From positions 1 to 64,000 of the forward strand of contig NZ_BAGD01000106.1 in assembly GCF_000308635.1 (NCBI RefSeq): a DNA stretch of 64,000 nucleotides, in the 5' to 3' direction. The notes beneath the pieces are model-generated. The model searched no databases. It was not told the DNA's origin and saw only the letters and a program-made list of their open reading frames with translations. Positions 43,125-51,483 of the stretch are shown one piece after another. The position numbers and the translations under genes are program-made. The number at the start of each line of letters is the position of its first letter. Within the stretch, counting starts at the first letter, position 1. The stretch comes from Nocardia otitidiscaviarum NBRC 14405 (GTDB taxonomy: Bacteria > Actinomycetota > Actinomycetes > Mycobacteriales > Mycobacteriaceae).

Positions 43125-43469
43125 ATGAGCATCCGCCGCGCCGTCCCGGACATCCGCACCGCGGACATGGCCGCCAGCCGAGCCTTCTACCGGGAACTCG
43201 GCTTCGAGGAGGTCATGGACCTCGGGTGGGTCGTCACCCTGGCCAGCCCCGACAATCCGACCGCCCAGGTGCTGCTGATCGGTCCGGACGCGGAGGGACC
43301 GCAGCCGGATATGAGCGTCGAGGTCGACGACGTGGACGCCGCACACGCCGCCATGGTCGCCGCCGGTGCGGACATCGTCTACGCCCTGCGCGACGAGCCG
43401 TGGGGAGTGCGGCGGTTCTTCGTCCGCGATCCGAACGGGACCGTCGTCAACGTGGTCGGTCACCGCTGA
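43125..43469 (+). CDS. VOC family (glyoxalase/bleomycin-resistance fold) protein
   Basis: A 114-aa single-domain VOC protein: RRAVPDIRTADMAASRAFYR at the start, VEVDDVDAAHAAMVAAGADI in the middle and GVRRFFVRDPNGTVVNVVGH at the end, the last bearing the metal or substrate strand. It starts 4 bp after the xseB stop and is probably co-transcribed. It is intact, unlike the VOC remnant at 17695. Substrate unknown. Confidence 0.88.
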   Translation: MSIRRAVPDIRTADMAASRAFYRELGFEEVMDLGWVVTLASPDNPTAQVLLIGPDAEGPQPDMSVEVDDVDAAHAAMVAAGADIVYALRDEPWGVRRFFVRDPNGTVVNVVGHR

Positions 43470-43499
43470 CCGCCGCGCGAGCGCGGCGACGTGCTGCGA

Positions 43500-43757
43500 T
43501 CAGGACAGAGTGCCGCACTTGGGGCCGCCGGAGCTGTCCACGGAGCCGATCTTCAGAATGTAGATCAGCCCGCAGACGGCGTTGACCAGCCCGTTGGCGG
43601 AACCAGCGTCGACCGCCGAACCGGTACTGGGGGAAGCGACCGGCTCGGACTCCGACACGGACGGCGCGGGGTCCAGCGTGACCGGGGCCGCGGCGGCGAA
43701 CCCGGCGGGGATGAGCAGGGCGGCGGAAGTCACCAACACGGCACAGGCTCTTCTCAC
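43500..43757 (-). CDS. Small secreted protein with a cysteine pair
   Basis: An 85-aa precursor. A Sec signal peptide (RRACAVLVTSAALLIPAGFA, cleavage after AAA near residue 23) precedes a Ser/Pro/Glu-rich stretch and a C-terminal NAVCGLIYILKIGSVDSSGG plus PKCGTLS, in which the two Cys could form a disulfide. GTG 43757 is an assumed start with no good ribosome-binding site. Similar small exported proteins are common in nocardiae; no function is known. Confidence 0.6.
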   Translation of the reverse strand: MRRACAVLVTSAALLIPAGFAAAAPVTLDPAPSVSESEPVASPSTGSAVDAGSANGLVNAVCGLIYILKIGSVDSSGGPKCGTLS

Positions 43758-43869
43758 GACGAGGAGTATTCGCCGGTGCGCGAGATTCGGCACGCCCCGA
43801 ATCCCTGGGGCCGAGCATGAGCTGAGGGTGAGCGTGGCCCTACGGTCCGACATGAGTAGGGCCCCTCGG

Positions 43870-43956
43870 TCGGGCGCGAGCACAGCCCCCGCAACCCAGC
43901 GCGAGCGCGGCTCCGAAGTCGCGCGCGAGTGCAGTCGGGCGCGAGTACAGCCCCCG
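43870..43956. repeat. Direct repeats between secreted-protein and DUF4245 genes
   Basis: TCGGGCGCGAGCACAGCCCC at 43870-43889 recurs at 43935-43954 with one mismatch (TACAG for CACAG). Between them are shorter relatives such as CAGCGCGAGCGCGG and GCGCGCGAGTGCAG. The block ends 12 bp from the DUF4245 stop. Confidence 0.55.
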
Positions 43957-43968
43957 TGGTCCCGAACG

Positions 43969-44529
43969 CTACAGCGGGTCGGCGCTGCCGATGGCCGTGG
44001 CGAGCGTCGTGTAGGCGGCGGGGTTGCCCGCGCCCTTGATGAGGACGCGGGAGTCGCCGAAGTCGGTGATCCAGGCGGTTTCGGTGCCGGGCTCGGCGTA
44101 GACCACCCACTTGCGGTCGCCGATCTGTTCGGTGCCGGTGGCGTAGCGGGTGTCGACCACGTGTTTGGCGAGGGCTTCCTCGGTGGCGTCGGTCTGCGAG
44201 AGCTGCATGTAGGTGCCCTGCGGGGTGATGTACCCCACGGTACTCACCGGGCCGCCGCCGGTGCCCGCGATGGTGTCGCGATGTCCCGAGTTGGGCGTCC
44301 ACCCCTCCGGGAGCACCGGTTCCCGAATGGCGAACGGCATGTTCGCGGCGTCGTCGGCCAGCGCGGCGCTCACGTCGAAGTCCGGAATCTGCCCCGGCGT
44401 CGGACCTTTCGCCGAGAAGGTGCACTGGCTGGCGATCCCGGCGATGACCAAGCAGATCAGCACCAGCGGGAACAACGACCAGAACAGGTCCTTCCAGTCG
44501 TTCATGATCCGCGGCTTTTGATACGACAC
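43969..44529 (-). CDS. DUF4245 membrane-anchored protein
   Basis: A 186-aa protein with one N-terminal transmembrane helix (LFWSLFPLVLICLVIAGIAS, about residues 14-33) and an extracytoplasmic domain containing LPEGWTPNSGHRD, VGYITPQGTYMQLSQTDA and WVVYAEPGTETAWITDFGDS, the DUF4245 hallmarks. GTG 44529 keeps the SYQKPRI sequence found before the helix; ATG 44505 is an alternative. It is divergent from glpX, as with Rv1100 and glpX of M. tuberculosis from memory. Function unknown. Confidence 0.85.
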   Translation of the reverse strand: MSYQKPRIMNDWKDLFWSLFPLVLICLVIAGIASQCTFSAKGPTPGQIPDFDVSAALADDAANMPFAIREPVLPEGWTPNSGHRDTIAGTGGGPVSTVGYITPQGTYMQLSQTDATEEALAKHVVDTRYATGTEQIGDRKWVVYAEPGTETAWITDFGDSRVLIKGAGNPAAYTTLATAIGSADPL

Positions 44530-44582
44530 GCACCCAGTATCCACGGCCGGGTACTGCGACCCGGCACACAGGTGCGCCTCCC

Positions 44583-44609
44583 GTACTTACGGAATTGGAA
44601 CGTGAGTAC
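44583..44609. promoter_or_regulatory. 27-bp dyad upstream of glpX
   Basis: GTACTTACG (44583-44591), a 9-bp A/T-rich spacer, and CGTGAGTAC (44601-44609) match in 8 of 9 positions as an inverted repeat. It lies 68 bp before the glpX start and 54 bp from the divergent DUF4245 start. The size and placement suit an operator for one or both genes. Confidence 0.5.
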
Positions 44610-44676
44610 CTGAATGCCGCCGTCGACCTCAATGCGACAATTCACGCAGCAGTTGACAACCAAGGAGGCACCCGTC

Positions 44677-45708
44677 ATGACCGCATCCAGCCGCCGCGAG
44701 GCTCCGGATCGCAACCTGGCCCTGGAGTTGGTCCGAGTCACCGAGGCCGGGGCCATGGCCGCCGGACGCTGGGTGGGGCGCGGCGACAAGGAAGGCGGCG
44801 ACGGTGCCGCCGTCGACGCCATGCGGCAGCTGGTGGCGACCGTCTCCATGCGCGGCATCGTGGTGATCGGCGAGGGCGAGAAGGACGAAGCGCCCATGCT
44901 GTACAACGGCGAACTGGTCGGCGACGGCACCGGCCCGGAGCTGGACTTCGCGGTCGACCCGATCGACGGCACCACCCTCATGTCCAAGGGTTCGGCGGGT
45001 GCGATCTCCGTGCTCGCGGTGGCCGAGCGCGGCGCCATGTTCGACCCCTCCGCGGTGTTCTACATGGAGAAGATCGCCGTCGGCCCCGAGGCCGCCGATG
45101 TCATCGACCTGTCGGCCCCCATCGGCGAGAACCTGCGCCGCGTCGCCAAGGCCAAGAACTCCGCCGTCTCCGACCTGACCGTCGTCGTCCTGGACCGCCC
45201 GCGCCACGCCCGCCACATCCAGGAGGTGCGCGACGCGGGCGCCCGCATCCGCCTCATCTCCGACGGTGACGTGGCCGGAGCCATCGCCACCGCCCGCCCC
45301 GAATCCGGCGTGGACATGCTGATCGGCATCGGCGGCACCCCCGAGGGCATCATCGCCGCGGCCGCCATGCGCTGCATGGGCGGCGCGTTGCAGGGCAAGC
45401 TGGCACCCAAGGACGACGAGGAGCGCCAGAAGGCCATCGACGCCGGACACGACCTGGACCGCATCCTCAATACCGAGGACCTGGTCTCCGGCGAGGACGT
45501 GTTCTTCAGCGCCACCGGCGTCACCGACGGCGATCTGCTGCGCGGTGTGCGCTACTTCGGCGGCGGCGCCTACAGCCAGTCCATCGTCATGCGCGCCAAG
45601 TCCGGCACCGTCCGCATCATCGACGCCTACCACCGCCTCACCAAACTGCGCGAGTACTCCTCGGTGGACTTCGTCGGCGACGAGGACGCCGCTCCCCCGA
45701 TGCCCTGA
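44677..45708 (+). CDS. glpX: Fructose-1,6-bisphosphatase class II
   Basis: A 343-aa metal-dependent, lithium-sensitive phosphatase for gluconeogenesis. Catalytic and metal residues lie in GEGEKDEAPMLYNGE (about residues 68-82) and DFAVDPIDGTTLMSKG (about residues 90-105). IGIGGTPEGIIAAAAMRCMG and SGEDVFFSATGVTDGDLLRG are family signatures. AAGGAGG before ATG 44677 is a strong site. It is followed by a hairpin and then fum in the same direction, as in M. tuberculosis. Confidence 0.97.
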   Translation: MTASSRREAPDRNLALELVRVTEAGAMAAGRWVGRGDKEGGDGAAVDAMRQLVATVSMRGIVVIGEGEKDEAPMLYNGELVGDGTGPELDFAVDPIDGTTLMSKGSAGAISVLAVAERGAMFDPSAVFYMEKIAVGPEAADVIDLSAPIGENLRRVAKAKNSAVSDLTVVVLDRPRHARHIQEVRDAGARIRLISDGDVAGAIATARPESGVDMLIGIGGTPEGIIAAAAMRCMGGALQGKLAPKDDEERQKAIDAGHDLDRILNTEDLVSGEDVFFSATGVTDGDLLRGVRYFGGGAYSQSIVMRAKSGTVRIIDAYHRLTKLREYSSVDFVGDEDAAPPMP

Positions 45709-45716
45709 CCCGCGTG

Positions 45717-45750
45717 CGGCCGCCCGCTCCGCCCCGGCGGCGGGCGGCCG
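45717..45750 (+). terminator. Terminator hairpin after glpX
   Basis: CGGCCGCCCGC (45717-45727) pairs exactly with GCGGGCGGCCG (45740-45750) around a 12-nt loop that can itself pair. It starts 9 bp after the glpX stop, so glpX and fum are probably separate transcripts. Confidence 0.65.
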
Positions 45751-45852
45751 AACGACACCCCGCTTATTCCCAGTGCGCCATCGTCTTCGGTGTGCCGATC
45801 CCCTCAGGCGTGGCATCCCCACGGGCCCCCGCACGGGCCTAGGGTCGAGTGC

Positions 45853-47256
45853 ATGAGCGAGGAGACCGAGTACCGCATCGAACACGACACCATGGGCGAG
45901 GTCCGCGTCCCCGTCGACGCGCTGTGGCGGGCGCAGACCCAACGCGCGGTGGAGAACTTCCCGATCAGCGGGCGCGGGCTGGAGCGGGCGCAGATCCGGG
46001 CGCTGGGGTTGCTGAAGGCCGCTACCGCGGTGGTGAACCGGGATCTGGGCCGGTTGGACACCGCCAAGGCCGATGCCATCATCGCGGCCGCCGCTGAGAT
46101 CGCCGACGGCGCACACGACGATCAGTTCCCGATCGATGTCTTCCAGACCGGGTCCGGCACCAGTTCGAATATGAACGCCAACGAGGTGATCGCGACCATC
46201 GCCGCCCGGGCCGGTGTGACCGTGCACCCCAACGACGACGTGAACATGTCGCAGTCGTCCAACGACACCTTCCCGACCGCCACGCATCTGGCCGCCACCG
46301 AGGCCGTGGTGAAGGATCTGGTTCCGGCACTGGATCATCTGCGGCTGGCGCTGCTGGACAAGTCCGCCGAATGGCGCGACGTGGTGAAGTCCGGGCGCAC
46401 CCATCTGATGGATGCCGTGCCGGTCACGCTGGGGCAGGAGTTCGGCGGTTACACCAGGCAGGTGAGCGCCGGGATCGAGCGGCTGCTCGCCACCCTGCCG
46501 CGCCTGGGCGAGTTGCCCATCGGCGGAACCGCGGTGGGCACCGGCCTCAATGCCCCGGCTGGGTTCGGGGCGAAAGTCGTTGCGGAACTGAAGAAGTCGA
46601 CCGGACTCGACGCCCTGTCGGAGGCCAAGGACCACTTCGAGGCGCAGGCCGCCCGGGACGGGCTGGTCGAGGTCTCCGGTGCGCTGCGCACCGTCGCCAT
46701 CAGCCTCACCAAGATCGCCAACGATATCCGCTGGATGGGTTCGGGCCCGCTCACCGGCTTGGCCGAATTGCAGCTGCCGGACTTGCAGCCGGGCTCGTCC
46801 ATCATGCCGGGCAAGGTGAATCCCGTTCTCCCCGAAGCGGTTACCCAGGTCGCCGCGCAGGTGATCGGCAACGACGCGGCGGTCGCCTGGGGCGGCGGCA
46901 ACGGCCATTTCGAACTCAATGTGTACATCCCGATGATGGCCCGCAATGTGCTGGAGTCGATCCGGCTGCTGGCGAATGTCTCGCGCCTGTTCGCCGACAA
47001 GTGCGTGCGCGGCCTCACCGCCGATGTCGAGCGACTGCAGCGGCTGGCCGAATCCTCACCCTCCATCGTGACGCCGCTCAACTCCGCCATCGGCTACGAG
47101 GAGGCCGCCGCGGTCGCCAAGCAGGCATTGCAGGAGAACAAGACGATTCGCCAGACCGTCATCGATCGCGGCCTCATCGGCGACGCGCTGACCGTCGCGG
47201 AACTCGACCGCCGCCTGGATGTGCTGTCGATGGCAAAAGTCAACGACGACAAATAA
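45853..47256 (+). CDS. fumC: Fumarate hydratase class II
   Basis: A 467-aa TCA-cycle enzyme that interconverts fumarate and malate. Signature GSSIMPGKVNP is at about residues 314-324; TGSGTSSNMNANE, MSQSSNDTFPTA and KSGRTHLMDAVPVTLGQE form the rest of the shared active site. Length is normal for the oxygen-stable iron-free class. ATG 45853 follows a weak site; an upstream frame to 45790 is not conserved. It lies downstream of glpX in the conserved order. Confidence 0.97.
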   Translation: MSEETEYRIEHDTMGEVRVPVDALWRAQTQRAVENFPISGRGLERAQIRALGLLKAATAVVNRDLGRLDTAKADAIIAAAAEIADGAHDDQFPIDVFQTGSGTSSNMNANEVIATIAARAGVTVHPNDDVNMSQSSNDTFPTATHLAATEAVVKDLVPALDHLRLALLDKSAEWRDVVKSGRTHLMDAVPVTLGQEFGGYTRQVSAGIERLLATLPRLGELPIGGTAVGTGLNAPAGFGAKVVAELKKSTGLDALSEAKDHFEAQAARDGLVEVSGALRTVAISLTKIANDIRWMGSGPLTGLAELQLPDLQPGSSIMPGKVNPVLPEAVTQVAAQVIGNDAAVAWGGGNGHFELNVYIPMMARNVLESIRLLANVSRLFADKCVRGLTADVERLQRLAESSPSIVTPLNSAIGYEEAAAVAKQALQENKTIRQTVIDRGLIGDALTVAELDRRLDVLSMAKVNDDK

Positions 47257-47291
47257 TCTCGTGCGGGTATGACCTACCCGAAGGGATGCTT

Positions 47292-48131
47292 GTGAGAATG
47301 CGCGTTGTCGTCGCGGTCGCGGCGACACTGACCGCCCTGCTGTCCGGCTGCTCGAGCGAACAGCCCGACACCGCGACGGAGCCGACCGCGACGACAACCG
47401 CCGCACCGACGACGGGCACCACCGCACCGACCACAACCGCACCGAGTACGGGCGAGCCCGTCGATGCGGCGGCGTACCACCTGGCGGATACGCCGACCGG
47501 CACGCCCGGGTACTACTTCCGGACGCCCAGCGGCAATTTCCGCTGCGCCATCTTCGACGAACCGCTGGCGCTCGCCGATACGGCCGTCGAGGCCGGTTGC
47601 CAAGGCCGCGTCGCGGCGGTTCCGGACGGCGAGCAGCCGTGCGCGGAGACATCCGGGGCGCAGCCGCCGATGCCCGCCTTCGGCCTGAGCCTGGACGGGC
47701 CGCGGTTCGCCTGCACCACCGAGGGATTGTTCTACGGTCCGGGCGATATCGCGGCGCTGCCGTACGACTCCTATCTGGAGGTCGGGAATGTGCGGTGTCT
47801 GTCCCGCGAGGTGGGCATAACCTGCGAGCAGCGGGAGTCCGGGGCTTCGTTCTTCGTCTCGAAGGAATCCAGTCGGCTGGAGAGCTCCGGCGGGGCGGAT
47901 GCGACCCTGGTCGCGGTGCCCGATGTGCGCGGTGAGCGGCCGATCCGCGCGGAGAACCTGCTCGCCGAGGCCGGACTGCTGGCGAAGGTCGTGGGCGGCA
48001 CCGATCGCGGGCCGCACGACGGGCAGTGTGTGGTGGCGGAACAGGATCCCGCCGCTGGTACGAAAGTGACTGCTGGGACTTTGGTTACTCTCACCACCGG
48101 TGAGGTGGGATTCGGCGCGGGCAGCTGCTGA
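47292..48131 (+). CDS. Lipoprotein with one PASTA domain
   Basis: A 279-aa exported lipoprotein. The signal peptide ends in the lipobox LLSGC (Cys near residue 20), followed by a Thr/Pro/Ala-rich linker (to about residue 58), a six-Cys domain (GYYFRTPSGNFRCAIFDEPL and onward) and a C-terminal PASTA unit (VAVPDVRGERPIRAENLLAE, then PAAGTKVTAGTLVTLTTGE). PASTA domains bind peptidoglycan or beta-lactam-like ligands, so it probably sits at the cell wall. GTG 47292 is preferred for SD spacing (AAGGGA); ATG 47286 or 47298 are alternatives. Confidence 0.82.
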   Translation: MRMRVVVAVAATLTALLSGCSSEQPDTATEPTATTTAAPTTGTTAPTTTAPSTGEPVDAAAYHLADTPTGTPGYYFRTPSGNFRCAIFDEPLALADTAVEAGCQGRVAAVPDGEQPCAETSGAQPPMPAFGLSLDGPRFACTTEGLFYGPGDIAALPYDSYLEVGNVRCLSREVGITCEQRESGASFFVSKESSRLESSGGADATLVAVPDVRGERPIRAENLLAEAGLLAKVVGGTDRGPHDGQCVVAEQDPAAGTKVTAGTLVTLTTGEVGFGAGSC

Positions 48132-48266
48132 AATCTGCGCGCGAGTATCCGCCCGGTCAAAACCCTATTTACGATATCGGGCGGGGAAAGTGAAACAGCT
48201 CACGCATTGCTCCCGATTAGCTGGGTGTCCGTGAAAACAACGGATGTTCCACGAAAGGAAAGAACA

Positions 48267-48353
48267 ATGTTGACTGGACTCGCTGCCCTCCTCGTCTCTC
48301 TCGGCGCGGCCGGACTCGTGGCCGCCCTGGCGACACTGGGCATCATCATTTGA
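48267..48353 (+). CDS. 28-residue hydrophobic peptide gene
   Basis: A short frame with the marks of a real gene: GAAAGGAAAG ribosome-binding site 8-12 bp before ATG 48267, an A/T-richer leader, TGA at 48351-48353, and a hairpin terminator 13 bp later. The product is one uninterrupted hydrophobic helix (Leu/Ala/Gly/Val, ending in three Ile) with no charged residue; Gly4, Gly13 and Gly16 could pack helices. It may be a small membrane peptide, for example a toxin of type I style, or a modulator of a membrane protein. No homologue is known to me. Confidence 0.6.
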   Translation: MLTGLAALLVSLGAAGLVAALATLGIII

Positions 48354-48365
48354 ATATCTCGGTCG

Positions 48366-48397
48366 GTGGGTATGGTGGCGTAGGTCGCCATACCCAC
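48366..48397. terminator. Hairpin between small peptide gene and monooxygenase gene
   Basis: GTGGGTATGG (48366-48375) pairs exactly with CCATACCCAC (48388-48397), and TGGCG/CGCCA in the loop offers an alternative pairing. It lies between the stop of the peptide gene and the 3' end of the convergent monooxygenase gene, so it can serve both. Confidence 0.65.
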
Positions 48398-48417
48398 GCA
48401 CCGGAGTGCTACAAATG

Positions 48418-49596
48418 TCATCTCGCACCGATATTTTCCGGATAGTCCCTCAGGTCGATGTCGTTCGCGGCGCTGTCGCTGTACTTCACCATCCACGCGA
48501 AGGCGCGCGAACTCAGGAACCGGTTCCGGAAACGAATTCCCAGCGCGGTCTTCGGGGCCAGGAAGGGTCCCGGGTTGGCACCGTCGACCGTGCGCAGGTA
48601 TCGCTTCATGACCTCGTCGTAGCGCGCGAAGGCCACCGTGTGGTCACCGCCCGCAACGGCGAGCTCACCTGCGAGAACGTAGGCGCCCACCACCGCTAGC
48701 CCGGTACCGAAACCGGCGAGCGTATTGCCGTGGGCGGCATCGCCGACGAGCGCCACGGGCCCGGTGGTGAATTTCTTCATTCGCACCCGGCTGATCGAAT
48801 CCAGATAGCAGGTGTCGGCGGCTTCGAGTTCGCGGAGCATTTCGGGTACTCGCCAACCCATTCCGGTGAACCTGTCGATGACGATGCGTTTCTGTGCGGC
48901 GGTGTCGTCCCGGGGGTAGTCGAGTTCCGGGGACGCGAACATATACAGCTGCGGTGATTTCGGCCCGCCCGCGATGACGAGCCGTCCGGGGGTGTTGTAC
49001 GCATAGGCCGTTTCCCGCGTTCGCGGCGTGTCGGGGTCGATCGGTCGGTCACCGGCGATGCAGTAATACCAGCCGCGATGGCGCACATGGTCGCGCTCCG
49101 GACCGAATGCCAATCGCCGTACGCCGGAGTGGATTCCGTCCGCGCCGAAAACCAGGTCGAAAACCCGAGCCGGAGCCTTCTCGAATTCGATGTGCACACC
49201 GTCGGAATCCGCTCGCAGACCGGTGATCCGATCCCCGAAGACGTATTCGCAATTCGCCGCACTGTGGTCGTACAGCACACGCGCCAGGTCACCGCGCCGG
49301 ATCTCGAGCTCGCCGCCGGTGAAATCTCCCGACATGAACGCCAATTCGGTGCCGTCGGCGTCGACGAACCGGGTGTCGGTGGTGCCGGTGCGGCGAGCGC
49401 GCAGGTCGTCGAGCACGCCCATGCGCGCGAGCACGGTCAACTGGGTCGCCCCCTTGAAGTCGACCGCCTGACCTCCGGGCCGCGGCGCGGGAGCCCGCTC
49501 CACCACGGTCACGTCGAAGCCGTAGCGGTGCAGCCAGTGGGCGAGCGTGGGCCCGGCGATGCTCGCGCCGGAGATGAGGACGGAGGTATTGCGCAT
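48418..49596 (-). CDS. FAD-dependent monooxygenase (aromatic/TetX-like class A)
   Basis: A 392-aa flavoprotein. The FAD dinucleotide fold is VLISGASIAGPTLAHWLHRY (about residues 5-24, a GxSxxG variant) followed by VVERAP. GADGIHSGVRR is the NAD(P)H/FAD DG motif, and VALVGDAAHGNTLAGFGTG is the ribityl-binding GD motif. Such enzymes hydroxylate aromatic or polyketide substrates, and some inactivate tetracyclines or rifamycins. It is divergent from a TetR repressor, with a clean palindrome 16 bp before its start, so it is probably substrate-induced. Confidence 0.92.
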   Translation of the reverse strand: MRNTSVLISGASIAGPTLAHWLHRYGFDVTVVERAPAPRPGGQAVDFKGATQLTVLARMGVLDDLRARRTGTTDTRFVDADGTELAFMSGDFTGGELEIRRGDLARVLYDHSAANCEYVFGDRITGLRADSDGVHIEFEKAPARVFDLVFGADGIHSGVRRLAFGPERDHVRHRGWYYCIAGDRPIDPDTPRTRETAYAYNTPGRLVIAGGPKSPQLYMFASPELDYPRDDTAAQKRIVIDRFTGMGWRVPEMLRELEAADTCYLDSISRVRMKKFTTGPVALVGDAAHGNTLAGFGTGLAVVGAYVLAGELAVAGGDHTVAFARYDEVMKRYLRTVDGANPGPFLAPKTALGIRFRNRFLSSRAFAWMVKYSDSAANDIDLRDYPENIGAR

Positions 49597-49611
49597 GACG
49601 TTCCCTTCAAT

Positions 49612-49628
49612 TGCGTCCCATGGACGCA
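49612..49628. promoter_or_regulatory. TetR operator at the monooxygenase promoter
   Basis: TGCGTCC-CAT-GGACGCA is a perfect 7-bp inverted repeat with a 3-bp centre. It lies 16-32 bp before the monooxygenase ATG at 49596. A further GGACGCA half-site lies at 49653-49659, nearer to the TetR gene. This layout suits repression of both divergent genes by the adjacent TetR protein. Confidence 0.65.
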
Positions 49629-49687
49629 TTAAAGCGTATGTCGGACGCAGTTAGACGTCAACGCTGTTTTCCGGAAGGATGGCCCCC

Positions 49688-50401
49688 ATGGCGGCACCCA
49701 CCACCACGGAACTGCTGTGGGGCACCCGGCAGCGGCCCAAACGCGGCCCCAAACCCTCGCTCACGCTGGAACGCATCGTCGCCGAGGCCGTCGCCCTCGC
49801 CGATGCGGAGGGGCTCGCGAGCCTGTCCATGGCGCGGCTCGGCGAGCGGCTCGGCTGCGCCAAGATGGCGCTCTACCGCTATGTGCCCGGGAAGGCCGAA
49901 CTCACCGCCCTCATGCTCGATACCGCCGTGGGCGCACCGCCGGACCTAGACGCCGACGAACCGTGGCGCGACTATCTGAGCCGGTGGGCGGAGACGCTGT
50001 ATCAGCGCATGCACACCCATCCGTGGACCATCGAACTCTCCGTCGGCGCGCACGTCATGGGCCCGCACGAGATGAGCTGGGTGGAGACCGCGCTGCACGC
50101 GCTCGCCGACACCGGGTTGACGGCCGCCGAACAGTTCGACACCGTGGTGCTGCTGATCGGACACGTGCGCAGCCTCGTCCAGCAGATCGGCGGCGGCGAC
50201 GGCGCGGACGCGGAAGGACGGTTGCAGCGGGAGATGGCGGCGGTGCTGGCCGCGCACGGTCGGGATTTCCCGCACGTGGTCGCCGCGCTGGCCGCGGCGA
50301 CGGCCGGGCCGACCGGGGAGTCCGGACGCGACAACGCGCTGAGATTCGGTATCGACCGGATTCTCGACGGGGTGGCGGCACTGGTCGCACGGCGGAAGTG
50401 A
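49688..50401 (+). CDS. TetR/AcrR family regulator with tetracycline-repressor-type C-terminal domain
   Basis: A 237-aa repressor. The HTH is LTLERIVAEAVALADAEGLA, then LGERLGCAKMALYRYVPGKA (about residues 26-70). The C-terminal helices (EPWRDYLSRWAETLYQRMHT; ALHALADTGLTAAEQFDTVV) match the TetR_C_1 class. ATG 49688 is chosen because GGAAGG is 9 bp upstream; ATG 49679 abuts that site. It is divergent from the FAD monooxygenase, probably its main target. Confidence 0.9.
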   Translation: MAAPTTTELLWGTRQRPKRGPKPSLTLERIVAEAVALADAEGLASLSMARLGERLGCAKMALYRYVPGKAELTALMLDTAVGAPPDLDADEPWRDYLSRWAETLYQRMHTHPWTIELSVGAHVMGPHEMSWVETALHALADTGLTAAEQFDTVVLLIGHVRSLVQQIGGGDGADAEGRLQREMAAVLAAHGRDFPHVVAALAAATAGPTGESGRDNALRFGIDRILDGVAALVARRK

Positions 50402-50445
50402 GCCGAATACTGTTGTCCGGCAGCGCCCGGGCTTAGAGTCGGAAG

Positions 50446-50868
50446 ATGTCCGACTTACCCGAACTGCGGCAGGACGCCGTCACGACGGTGCGCGAATTCT
50501 TCGCCGCCCTCGAGGTCAACGCCCTCGACGAGGCCATGGACCTCGTCCATCCCGGAATCGTCTGGAAGAACACCTCACTGCCGGATGTGCGCGGGGCCGA
50601 CCGCGTGCGATGGGTGCTGAATCGCTTCGCGGGACCCCGGTACGGTTTCCGCGCCGATATGCACCATGTCGCGGCCACCGAGGACGGCGTCGTGCTCACC
50701 GAACGCACCGACTACCTGCGGGTGGGGTCGGTGGAAGTGGCCTTCTGGGTGTGCGGCACATTCGAATTCGTCGACGGGCGCATCTTCGTGTGGCACGACC
50801 ACTTCTCGTGGGAGAACTTCGTGCGGGGGACCGTCGTGGGAGTGGCGCGGGCGCTGTTCTCGCGCTGA
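50446..50868 (+). CDS. Limonene-1,2-epoxide hydrolase-like (SnoaL fold) protein
   Basis: A 140-aa cone-shaped alpha+beta barrel protein. Family residues are visible: TERTDYLRVG (the Arg-Asp pair of the LEH triad, about residues 87-96) and FVDGRIFVWHDHFSWENF (second Asp, about residues 108-125). LEH enzymes hydrolyse epoxides in one step. The gene follows the TetR gene after 44 bp. An epoxide hydrolase beside a flavin monooxygenase could form an oxidation-hydrolysis pair; that is inference. Confidence 0.82.
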   Translation: MSDLPELRQDAVTTVREFFAALEVNALDEAMDLVHPGIVWKNTSLPDVRGADRVRWVLNRFAGPRYGFRADMHHVAATEDGVVLTERTDYLRVGSVEVAFWVCGTFEFVDGRIFVWHDHFSWENFVRGTVVGVARALFSR

Positions 50869-50986
50869 GCGCATCGGGTGGGCCGACTCACGCGGATGAT
50901 CCGAGCCCGCCCGGCCATGACATCCGCTCCCATGACCGACCGGCGACCGCCCGAGTCACACGGGCGATCGCCAGCCTGTAACCGGG

Positions 50987-51382
50987 TCAGCGGGCGAGGG
51001 CGGTGACTTCCACTTCGATCTGCCAGTCGGGCCGGGCGAGGGCCGACACCTCGAGCAAGGTGTCGGCCGGGTACGGCTCGCTGAGGAATTCTCCGCGCAG
51101 CGCAATGACCTTGTCGAGGTTGGCGGCCATATCGGTGACGAAGATGCCGACCTTCACCACATCGTCCAGATCGGCCCCAGCCTCGGCGAGCACCCGCCGG
51201 ATGTTGGCGAACGCCTGCCGCCCCTGCGCCAGGAATTCATCGGAGACGGTGCGGCCCCGCTCGTCTATGCCCGCCTGTCCGGACACGTGAATGAGGCCGT
51301 TCGCCTTGATGGCCTGCGAGATCTTGTACGGCACGTACCAGTCGGGGCTGGTAGCGATCTTCTCCGCGCGTTGTACGGTCAC
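50987..51382 (-). CDS. RidA/YjgF family protein
   Basis: A 131-aa trimeric enamine/imine deaminase-like protein. Typical segments: YKISQAIKANGLIHVSGQAG (about residues 19-38), FANIRRVLAEAGADLDDVVK, and DTLLEVSALARPDWQIEVEV. RidA proper has a conserved Arg about 105; here SALARPDWQIEVE keeps an Arg near it. The start is GTG 51382. Its closest neighbours are unrelated, so its substrate is unknown. Confidence 0.87.
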   Translation of the reverse strand: MTVQRAEKIATSPDWYVPYKISQAIKANGLIHVSGQAGIDERGRTVSDEFLAQGRQAFANIRRVLAEAGADLDDVVKVGIFVTDMAANLDKVIALRGEFLSEPYPADTLLEVSALARPDWQIEVEVTALAR

Positions 51383-51483
51383 AGCGGAATCTCTTTCCTC
51401 ACATCATGTTTCTACGTGCGATCGATGGCCCCGCACGCCAGGTCGCGGGGCCGCTGCTCGCGGCGGCGGCCCCGCCCGGCGCT

